A stretch of 64,000 nt of DNA from Amycolatopsis sp. MtRt-6 (GTDB lineage Bacteria > Actinomycetota > Actinomycetes > Mycobacteriales > Pseudonocardiaceae): the NCBI RefSeq assembly GCF_017308975.1, contig NZ_JADWPD010000019.1, forward strand, positions 124,001 to 188,000. Reading direction: 5' to 3'. Made by a program: the position numbers and the translations under genes. This document shows, piece by piece, positions 45,228 through 51,791 of the stretch. Every line of letters starts with the position of its first letter. Position 1 is the stretch's first letter. Under the pieces are notes generated by a model that was not told where the DNA came from, searched no databases, and saw only the letters and a program-made list of their open reading frames with translations.

Positions 45228-47138
45228 GTGAAGACGTTCCGGCTCCGCGCCGTGATCGTGACGGCGGCGGTGGCCGGGCTCGCCCTGCTGCTGCTCGTCG
45301 TCGCCACCGCGGGTGATGTGTACGCGCCCTTGGGCAACGCCGACCCGGGACCGTTGACGACCTACGGGTTCGCGGTGGTGCGGTTCGTCGCCGACGCCGC
45401 AGCCGCGGGGTGCTTCGGCGGGCTGGTGTTCGCCGCGTTCATCGCGCCCGGCCGCCGGGGCGGTTCACTGTCGGCCGACGCGTACGCGGCGAGTCGCTTC
45501 GCCGCGGGCTGTGCGGTCTGCTGGCTCACTGCCGCGGTGGTCGCGGTGCCGTTCTCGGCGGCGGTGGCCGCGGGCCTGCCGGTCGCCCGGGTGCTGCGGC
45601 CCGAGGTGTTCCTGCCCACCCTGAGCGCGACCGAAGAGCCCAAGGCGTGGCTGTGCGTCGCGGTCGCGGCGGCCGTGGCGACGGCACTGGCGTGGTCGGC
45701 GATGGCCTGGCGGACGGCCGTCGCGGCGGCCGTCGCCGCCGGTGTGGGGTTGCTGCCGCTGGTCGCGGTCGGGCACGTCTCGGTGGGGGCCGGCCACGAC
45801 CTGGCGACCAACGCGCTGTTCTGGCACGTGCCGGCCGCGAGCGCGTGGCTCGGGGCGCTGGTCGCACTGCTGGCCCGGCTGCGCCGCGGCCCCGAAGATC
45901 TCGTACTGCGCCGCTACCACCGGCTCTCGCTGACCTGCTTCATGGTGACCGCGCTGTCGGGTGCGGTGTCCGGGCTGGTCCTCGTCCGGCCGGACGGCTT
46001 GGTCAGCCGGTACGGACTCGTCCTGGTGATCGAGACCGTGCTCGTGCTTGCGGCGGGAATAGGCGTGGCCGCGTGGCGCCGCCGCCGGGCTGGTGTCCGG
46101 TTCGTCGTGGCCGAGCTGGTCCTGCTGGCGCTGGGCACCGGCGGATCGGCGGCCCTGACCGCACTGGTCCCGCCCGCCTTCGTGAACCACCCGGCCACCG
46201 TGCAGGAGACCGTGCTCGGCTACGGCCTCAACGCTCCGCAGACCCTGGCCCGGCTGGCCGGGGACTGGCGACCGGACCTGCTCTTCGCTCCGCTCGCACT
46301 GCTCGCCGCGACGGCGTACCTGCTCGGCGTCCGGCGGCTGCGGTGCCGGGGCGACCACTGGCCGCCGGGCCGGGTCGTGGCCTGGCTCGCGGGCTGGACG
46401 ATCGTCGTGGTGGTGACGTCCTCGGGACTCGGCGTCTACGCGCCCGGGACGTTCAGCCTGCACATGGTCACGCACATGGCGCTCAACATGTTCGCGCCCG
46501 TCCTGCTCGTGCTCGGCGGTCCGGTGACGCTGGCGCTGCGCGTCCTGCCCGCCAGCGGCGACGTCCCCGGCGCCCGCGAATGGATCGCGTCCCTGCTGCA
46601 CGCCCCGGTCACACGGTTCTTTGCCCACCCCGCCGTGGCCGCGATCCTGTTCGCCGGGTCGTTCTACGCGCTGTACTTCTCGGGCCTGTTCGGCGAAGCG
46701 ATGCTCTACCACTGGGCGCACCAGCTGATGAAGGTGTACTTCCTGGTGACGGGCTACCTGTTCGCCTGGGTCGTGGTCGGCACGGACCGGACGCCGCGGC
46801 CGCTCCCACACCTGGTGCGGCTGGGGATGCTCTTCGCGGTCATGCCGTTCCACGCGTTCTTCGGCGTGATCCTGATGAGCAAGCAGACCGTGCTCGCCTG
46901 GACCTACTACCACTACCTTGCCCTGCCCTGGGCCGGAGATCTGCTCGCCGACCAACGCCTCGGCGGCGGAATCGCCTGGGCCGGCGGAGAAATCCCCATG
47001 GTCGTCATGGTCGTCGCCCTGCTCGTGCAGTGGGCGCGCGACGACGAGCGGAAGGCCCGCCGGGCCGACCGCCGCGGCGAGGCCGACCTGAACGCCTACA
47101 ACGCGATGCTCGCGGAACTCGCGGCTCGCCGGAACTGA
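45228..47138 (+). CDS. CopD - CtaG (Caa3-type) fusion: copper import / cytochrome oxidase assembly membrane protein
   Basis: The 636-aa protein starts at GTG 45228. The first half (about 1-320) resembles CopD copper-resistance/import domains (GLLPLVAVGHVSVGAGHDLA, NALFWHVPAASAWLGALVAL). The second half is Caa3_CtaG-like, with SLHMVTHMALNMFAPVLLVL, MLYHWAHQLMKVYFLVTGYL and LGMLFAVMPFHAFFGVILMS. The histidines in helices are the expected copper or heme ligands. Such fusions are common in actinobacteria and are thought to move copper into the membrane for cuproenzyme assembly. First gene of the P4 operon, followed by the P-type ATPase 8 bp downstream. Confidence 0.88.
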   Translation: MKTFRLRAVIVTAAVAGLALLLLVVATAGDVYAPLGNADPGPLTTYGFAVVRFVADAAAAGCFGGLVFAAFIAPGRRGGSLSADAYAASRFAAGCAVCWLTAAVVAVPFSAAVAAGLPVARVLRPEVFLPTLSATEEPKAWLCVAVAAAVATALAWSAMAWRTAVAAAVAAGVGLLPLVAVGHVSVGAGHDLATNALFWHVPAASAWLGALVALLARLRRGPEDLVLRRYHRLSLTCFMVTALSGAVSGLVLVRPDGLVSRYGLVLVIETVLVLAAGIGVAAWRRRRAGVRFVVAELVLLALGTGGSAALTALVPPAFVNHPATVQETVLGYGLNAPQTLARLAGDWRPDLLFAPLALLAATAYLLGVRRLRCRGDHWPPGRVVAWLAGWTIVVVVTSSGLGVYAPGTFSLHMVTHMALNMFAPVLLVLGGPVTLALRVLPASGDVPGAREWIASLLHAPVTRFFAHPAVAAILFAGSFYALYFSGLFGEAMLYHWAHQLMKVYFLVTGYLFAWVVVGTDRTPRPLPHLVRLGMLFAVMPFHAFFGVILMSKQTVLAWTYYHYLALPWAGDLLADQRLGGGIAWAGGEIPMVVMVVALLVQWARDDERKARRADRRGEADLNAYNAMLAELAARRN

Positions 47139-47146
47139 GGAGAACG

Positions 47147-49390
47147 ATGACCACCGCCACCCCGGTCACCGGGGACGTCCGCACGGTCGACCTGGCCGTG
47201 ACCGGAATGACCTGCGCGGCCTGCTCGGCGCGCGTCGAACGCACGCTCAACAAGCTCGACGGCGTCCGCGCCTCGGTCAACTACGCGACCGAGCGCGCCA
47301 CCGTGCAGATCCCGGCCGCGCTCGGCGACGACGTCCTGGTCGAACGCATCCGTAAGGCCGGCTACGGCGCCCACGTCCGCGGCGAGGACGACGAAGACCT
47401 CACGCTCAAGCGGGTGCGCGACCTGCGGCGGCGGCTGATCGTCGCCGCCGTGCTGGCCGTGCCGCTGTGCGACCTGTCCATCACCCTCGCCCTGGTGCCG
47501 TCGCTGCGGTTCCCCGGCTGGCAGTGGCTCTGCCTCGCCTTGGCCGTGCCGGTGGTGTTCTGGGCCGCGCTGCCGTTCCACCGTGCGACGCTGCGCAACC
47601 TGCGCCACCGGTCGTCCAGTATGGACACCCTGGTGTCGCTGGGGGTGCTGGCGTCGTTCTTCTGGTCGGCGTGGGCGACGCTGTTCGGCGGGCACGAGCC
47701 GGGCTACTGGGTCGGCTTCGGCCCGACCGCGGCCGGTGCGGACGCGATCTACCTCGACGTCGCCGCCGGGGTGACGACCTTCCTGCTGGCCGGCCGCTAC
47801 TTCGAAAGCCGGTCCCGGCGCAACGCGGCCGGGTTGCTGGCCGCGTTGGACGCGCTCGCCGTCAAGGACGTGCGTGTCCTGCGTGACGGGGGCGAACTGA
47901 TGGTGCCCATCGGCGAACTCGCCGTGGGGGACCGGTTCGTCGTCAAGCCGGGCGAGGTGTTCGCAGCCGACGGCGTCGTCGAGAGTGGACAGTCCACTGT
48001 GGATGTCAGCGCGGTCACCGGTGAGCCGGTGCCCGCCGAGGTCGGCGCGGGCGACCGGGTGATCGGCGCGTCGCTGAACCGCGAAGGCCGGCTGGTGGTG
48101 CGCGCCACCGCGGTCGGCACGCACACCCAGCTGGCCCAGATGACCGCGCTCGCCGAGCAGGCTCAAGCTCGCAAGGCGTCGGTGCAGCGGCTGGTCGACC
48201 GGATCTGCGCGGTGTTCGTCCCCGTCGTGCTCGTCCTGGCGCTGCTCACCCTCGCCGGGTGGCTGCTGACCGGGCACCCGGCGAGGGACGCCTTCACCGC
48301 CGCCGTGTCGGTGCTGATCATCGCCTGCCCCTGCGCGCTCGGCTTGGCAACGCCGACCGCGCTGATGGCCGGAGTAGGCCGGGGCGCGCAGCTGGGCATC
48401 CTGATCAAGGGCCCGGACGCCCTGGAAGCCAGCCGCACGGTCGACACCGTGGTGCTGGACAAGACCGGCACGGTGACCACCGGCCGGATGACCGTCACCG
48501 CCTGCCACCCGGCACCCGGCCGATCCCGCGGCGACCTGCTGTGGTTCGCCGGTGCCGCCGAATCCGGCTCCGAACACGCGATCGCCACCGCCGTCGTGAC
48601 CGCTGCGCGCGCCGAACTGCCCGGCCTGCCGGAGATCCGCGAGTTCACCGCTCTTCCCGGCCTCGGCGCCGAGGCCACCGTGGACGGTCACGTCGTGCTC
48701 GTCGGCAGTCCCCGGCTGTTCGCCGAACGCGGCATCGCCATCCCCGACCAGGCCGACGACGTCCAGGCGACCGGCGCAGTACCGGTGCTCGTCGCGGTCG
48801 AGGGCCAGGCCGCGGGACTGCTCGAAGTGCGGGACACCGTCAAGCCCTCGGCCGCGGCGGCCGTGGCCGCGCTGCGCGAACACGGCATGCGGACGGTGTT
48901 GCTGACCGGTGACCACGAGGTCGCGGCTCGGGCGGTGGCCGCCGAGATCGGGGTCGACGAGGTGCGTGCCGGCGTGCTGCCCGCGGACAAGGCCCGCGTC
49001 ATCGAGGAGCTGCGGGCGACCGGCGCTCGCGTCGCGATGGTCGGCGACGGCATCAACGACGGCCCGGCACTGGCCACGGCCGACCTCGGCATGGCTATGG
49101 CCCGCGGTAGCGACATCGCGCTGCGCTCGGCCGACCTGGTCCTGGTCCGCGACGACCTGCGTGTGGTCCCCGACGCGATCCGGCTCGCCGACCGGACGCT
49201 GCGGATCATCCGCGGCAACCTCGCGTGGGCGTTCGGCTACAACATCGCCGCGTTGCCGCTCGCGGCGTTCGGCCTGCTCAACCCCCTGATCGCGGGCGCG
49301 GCCATGTCGCTGTCCTCGGTGCTGGTGGTGTCCAACAGCTTGCGGCTGCGTTCGTTCGACGGTTCCGGTGAGAAGGAGAAGCACGACTGA
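47147..49390 (+). CDS. Copper-type P1B ATPase 1 (CopA/CtpB-like)
   Basis: The 747-aa protein starts at ATG 47147 after TGAGGAG. The N-terminal HMA domain has GMTCAACS (C23, C26). Transmembrane Cys-Pro-Cys is at 394-396 in IIACPCALGLATPTAL, the phosphorylated Asp is D438 in DKTGTVTTG, and the hinge is GDGINDGPAL. It is a complete Cu(I)-type P1B ATPase. Within an ECF-controlled cluster with CtaG, DsbA and VKOR, it may deliver copper to exported cuproproteins rather than simply detoxify. Overlaps the DsbA-like gene by one base (TGATG). Confidence 0.95.
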   Translation: MTTATPVTGDVRTVDLAVTGMTCAACSARVERTLNKLDGVRASVNYATERATVQIPAALGDDVLVERIRKAGYGAHVRGEDDEDLTLKRVRDLRRRLIVAAVLAVPLCDLSITLALVPSLRFPGWQWLCLALAVPVVFWAALPFHRATLRNLRHRSSSMDTLVSLGVLASFFWSAWATLFGGHEPGYWVGFGPTAAGADAIYLDVAAGVTTFLLAGRYFESRSRRNAAGLLAALDALAVKDVRVLRDGGELMVPIGELAVGDRFVVKPGEVFAADGVVESGQSTVDVSAVTGEPVPAEVGAGDRVIGASLNREGRLVVRATAVGTHTQLAQMTALAEQAQARKASVQRLVDRICAVFVPVVLVLALLTLAGWLLTGHPARDAFTAAVSVLIIACPCALGLATPTALMAGVGRGAQLGILIKGPDALEASRTVDTVVLDKTGTVTTGRMTVTACHPAPGRSRGDLLWFAGAAESGSEHAIATAVVTAARAELPGLPEIREFTALPGLGAEATVDGHVVLVGSPRLFAERGIAIPDQADDVQATGAVPVLVAVEGQAAGLLEVRDTVKPSAAAAVAALREHGMRTVLLTGDHEVAARAVAAEIGVDEVRAGVLPADKARVIEELRATGARVAMVGDGINDGPALATADLGMAMARGSDIALRSADLVLVRDDLRVVPDAIRLADRTLRIIRGNLAWAFGYNIAALPLAAFGLLNPLIAGAAMSLSSVLVVSNSLRLRSFDGSGEKEKHD

Positions 49391-50121
49391 TGGCCAGGAA
49401 GAACGTGGTGACCTCGAAGAAGGGGATATCGGCCAACGCATGGACGACGATCGCAGTGCTCGTCGTCGCCGTCCTCGTCATCGGCGGCGTGCTGGTGTTC
49501 AACCACAGCGGCTCTTCGGCACCGCCGCAGGGCGCCATCGCGGCCGACGTCCTGCGCCACCCCGACAGCAACACGCTCACGACGTCGTCGGACAACGCGG
49601 TGACCGTGGTGGAGTTCCTGGACTACCAGCGCCCGGTCTGCGAGGTGTACTACCAGAACGTCACCAAGTCCCTCGAGCACGACTACGCGGGCAAGATCAC
49701 CTTCGTGACGCGGAACTTCCCGCTCCCGATGCACCCGCTGGCCGTGCCCGCGGCGAAGGCGGCCGAAGCGGCGTCGCTGCAGGGCAAGTACCAGCCGATG
49801 TTCGACAAGCTCTACGGCGACTACCCGGCCTGGGCGCTGGCGGTCGATGGGCAGAACGTCAGCGACGACGCCGTTCGCGCCCAGGCGAAGTTCGAGAGCT
49901 ACGCGACCGAGCTCGGGCTCGACGTGGCCAAGTTCCGCGCCGACCTGGCGTCCCCGGCCGTGCAGCAGCGCATCGACCAGGGCAAGGCCGACGGCGAGAA
50001 GGCGGGCGTCACGGGCACCCCGACGATCTTCGTCAACGGCAACCAGTTCAAGCCTGCCGGCCAGACCTACGCCGACATCGCGCAGCAGCTGCGTGGCGAG
50101 ATCGACAAGGCACTGGCGTGA
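49390..50121 (+). CDS. DsbA-like membrane-anchored thiol oxidoreductase with one active-site Cys replaced
   Basis: The 243-aa protein has a single N-terminal membrane helix (about 18-37) and an extracytoplasmic DsbA/thioredoxin_4 domain. The active-site region reads VVEFLDYQRPVCEVYYQ. Where relatives have CPxC, this protein has R81-P-V-C84, the codon being CGC instead of TGC. The cis-Pro loop VTGTPTIFVNG is normal. With a single thiol it cannot cycle as a standard disulfide oxidase; it may act as an isomerase-like or mixed-disulfide/copper-binding thiol protein, or be impaired. The neighbouring VKOR would normally reoxidise it. Start overlaps the CopA stop; the stop overlaps VKOR by 4 bp. Confidence 0.88.
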   Translation: MARKNVVTSKKGISANAWTTIAVLVVAVLVIGGVLVFNHSGSSAPPQGAIAADVLRHPDSNTLTTSSDNAVTVVEFLDYQRPVCEVYYQNVTKSLEHDYAGKITFVTRNFPLPMHPLAVPAAKAAEAASLQGKYQPMFDKLYGDYPAWALAVDGQNVSDDAVRAQAKFESYATELGLDVAKFRADLASPAVQQRIDQGKADGEKAGVTGTPTIFVNGNQFKPAGQTYADIAQQLRGEIDKALA

Positions 50122-50672
50122 ACCGGGGCCTGGGCTGGCTCTACACGATCGGTGGTGCGCTCGGCCTGGTCGCGGCCGTGACGCTGACGCTGGAGAAGAT
50201 CGAGCGGCTGAAGGACCCGTCCTATGTCCCCAGCTGCTCGATCAACCCGGTGCTGTCCTGCGGATCGGTGATGGACAGCCCGCAGGCGGCAGCGTTCGGG
50301 TTCCCGAACCCGATCATCGGAGTCGCGGCGTTCGCCGTGGTCGTCACGTTCGGGGTCGTGCTGCTGACCGGCTACGCGCCGCCGCGCTGGGTCTGGCTCG
50401 GCATGCAGCTCGGGACGACGTTCGGTGTCGTGTTCGTGCACTGGCTGATCGCGGCGAGCCTGTACCGGATCCACGCGCTGTGCCCGTACTGCATGGTCGT
50501 CTGGGTCGTGACGATCGCGATCTTCTGGTACACCACGCTGCACAACCTCCGGTCCACCCGGTCCGGCGGCACGCTGCGGAAGTTCCACAGTGGACTCCTG
50601 GTGCTGTGGTACGTGGTGATCGTGGCCCTGGTGCTGCAGGAGTTCTGGAGTTACTGGCGCACGCTGCTGTGA
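50118..50672 (+). CDS. Vitamin K epoxide reductase (VKOR) family protein
   Basis: The 184-aa membrane protein starts at a GTG overlapping the DsbA stop. It has four to five helices, the loop cysteines C40 and C48 (PSCSINPVLSCGS) and the quinone-site CxxC C122-P-Y-C125 in HALCPYCMVVW, all intact. Bacterial VKOR passes electrons from DsbA-like proteins to menaquinone, keeping secreted cysteines oxidised. Its usual partner upstream lacks the first catalytic cysteine, so it may serve another substrate here. Its stop faces the sigma gene's stop with one base between. Confidence 0.93.
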   Translation: MNRGLGWLYTIGGALGLVAAVTLTLEKIERLKDPSYVPSCSINPVLSCGSVMDSPQAAAFGFPNPIIGVAAFAVVVTFGVVLLTGYAPPRWVWLGMQLGTTFGVVFVHWLIAASLYRIHALCPYCMVVWVVTIAIFWYTTLHNLRSTRSGGTLRKFHSGLLVLWYVVIVALVLQEFWSYWRTLL

Positions 50673-50673
50673 A

Positions 50674-51249
50674 TCATCCGGTGGCGGAGCGCCGGACGGT
50701 GCTGTCGCGCATCGCCGCGGCGAGGTCGTCGCGGGCCCGGGCGACCCGGGAGCGGATCGTGCCGACCGGGCAGCCGCACACTTCGGCCGCGTCCGCGTAG
50801 GACAGGCCGAGGGATTGGGTGAGCACGAACGCGTCCCGGCGGTCCGGTTCCAGCGCGGCGACGAGGTGGTCGAGCACGACGCGTTCTTCGAAGGCGGAAT
50901 GTTCGGCGGGTTCGGGCCGGCGCGCGTCGGTCTGCCAGTCGGCCAGGGTGGCCGGGCGGGGGCGGGCCTGCAGGGCGCGGATGTGGTCGGCCACCACCCG
51001 CCGGGCGATCGACAGCAGCCACGTCCGCGCCGACGACTCCGCCCGGAAGTTGCCGAGGCTCCCCAGAGCCCGGACGTACGTCTCCTGGGTCAGGTCATCG
51101 GCGGACTGGGTGTCGCACAGCCCGGCGACGAACCGCCAGACGTGCGGCTGGGTTGCGCGCAGGAATCGCTCGAGCGCGACCCGGTCGCCGCGGCCGGCGA
51201 GCCGAGCCCACTGGGTGATGTCGGCATCGTCCGACGAGTGTGGCCTCAC
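50674..51249 (-). CDS. ECF RNA polymerase sigma factor
   Basis: The 191-aa protein (GTG 51249) has sigma2 (GDRVALERFLRATQPHVWRF, DDLTQETYVRAL, RTWLLSIARRVVADHIRAL) and sigma4 (LEPDRRDAFVLTQSLGLSYA, DAAEVCGCPVGTIRSRVARA). It belongs to the same ECF subgroup as the two sigma genes at 40.5-41.8 kb but is clearly diverged from them. No anti-sigma gene is adjacent, so it may share the one at 41891. Convergent with VKOR and divergent from copZ, with promoter P5 lying between. Confidence 0.92.
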   Translation of the reverse strand: MRPHSSDDADITQWARLAGRGDRVALERFLRATQPHVWRFVAGLCDTQSADDLTQETYVRALGSLGNFRAESSARTWLLSIARRVVADHIRALQARPRPATLADWQTDARRPEPAEHSAFEERVVLDHLVAALEPDRRDAFVLTQSLGLSYADAAEVCGCPVGTIRSRVARARDDLAAAMRDSTVRRSATG

Positions 51250-51306
51250 ACCGGCTAGTACGCGGCTCGAGCCGGGATGGTTCAAAAAGAATTCGGGAGA
51301 AATCGC

Positions 51307-51334
51307 GGGAACCATTCCGCGTCCGGTGCCGACT
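51307..51334 (+). promoter_or_regulatory. ECF-type promoter P5 (copZ-copA2 operon)
   Basis: GGGAAC at 51307-51312, 17-bp spacer, CGACT at 51330-51334, 62 bp upstream of the copZ ATG at 51397. Confidence 0.7.
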
Positions 51335-51396
51335 CCCTTGTCACGGCGAGGCCACCGCCTCGTCACGAGAAGGCCACGGACTGGGAAGGCAAGCCG

Positions 51397-51603
51397 ATGA
51401 CTCAGAGTGCTTACGTGGTGACGGGAATGACCTGCGGACACTGCGTCGCGTCCGTCAAGGAAGAGGTGGGCGAGCTGCCCGGCGTCCGTGACGTCGAGGT
51501 CGACCTGAACTCGGGCCGGGTCCTCGTGACCAGCGAAGGCGTCTTGGCGCCCGAGCAGGTCGAGGGCGCCGTCCAGGTCGCGGGCTACCAGCTCGTCCGA
51601 TGA
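51397..51603 (+). CDS. copZ: CopZ-type copper chaperone
   Basis: The 68-aa protein is a single HMA fold with the Cu(I) site GMTCGHC (C13, C16) and VASVKEEVGELPGVRDVEVD, ending GYQLVR. It carries copper in the cytoplasm and hands it to P1B ATPases, here presumably the one encoded two genes downstream. Length and motif are standard. Confidence 0.93.
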   Translation: MTQSAYVVTGMTCGHCVASVKEEVGELPGVRDVEVDLNSGRVLVTSEGVLAPEQVEGAVQVAGYQLVR

Positions 51604-51618
51604 ACGAGGGAGGCCGTC

Positions 51619-51771
51619 GTGCCGGCTTCGGCCAAGGTGAGCGGGTTCGTGCTGGTGCTGGGCTTGGTGTTCGGCCTGGCCTGGCTCCTGGGCAGCCTCG
51701 TGGGCCCGAGCCCCGCACCACGCCCATCCGGGCCTTCGATGCCCGGCATGCAGATGTCCGGCACGCCGTAA
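51619..51771 (+). CDS. 50-aa single-helix membrane peptide with Met-rich tail
   Basis: A GTG at 51619 stands 5 bp after a strong GAGGGAGG site. It opens a 50-codon frame: PASAKVSGFVLVLGLVFGLA, WLLGSLVGPSPAPRPSG, then PSMPGMQMSGTP and a TAA at 51769-51771. One membrane helix places the Met-rich C-terminus outside, where MxGMxM could bind Cu(I). It sits between copZ and the second ATPase in the same direction and frame-shifts away from both. I know no named family. The ribosome binding site and composition make it a real gene in my reading, and its existence decides that the ATPase starts at 51792. Confidence 0.65.
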   Translation: MPASAKVSGFVLVLGLVFGLAWLLGSLVGPSPAPRPSGPSMPGMQMSGTP

Positions 51772-51791
51772 CACCCACGCCTGCCGCTCCG

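Noticed and set aside
45410..47146. Possible 5' extension of the first copper ATPase to about 1326 aa
   Set aside because: The extension is the shifted frame of the CtaG/CopD gene. ATG 47147 with TGAGGAG in front opens the HMA domain directly.
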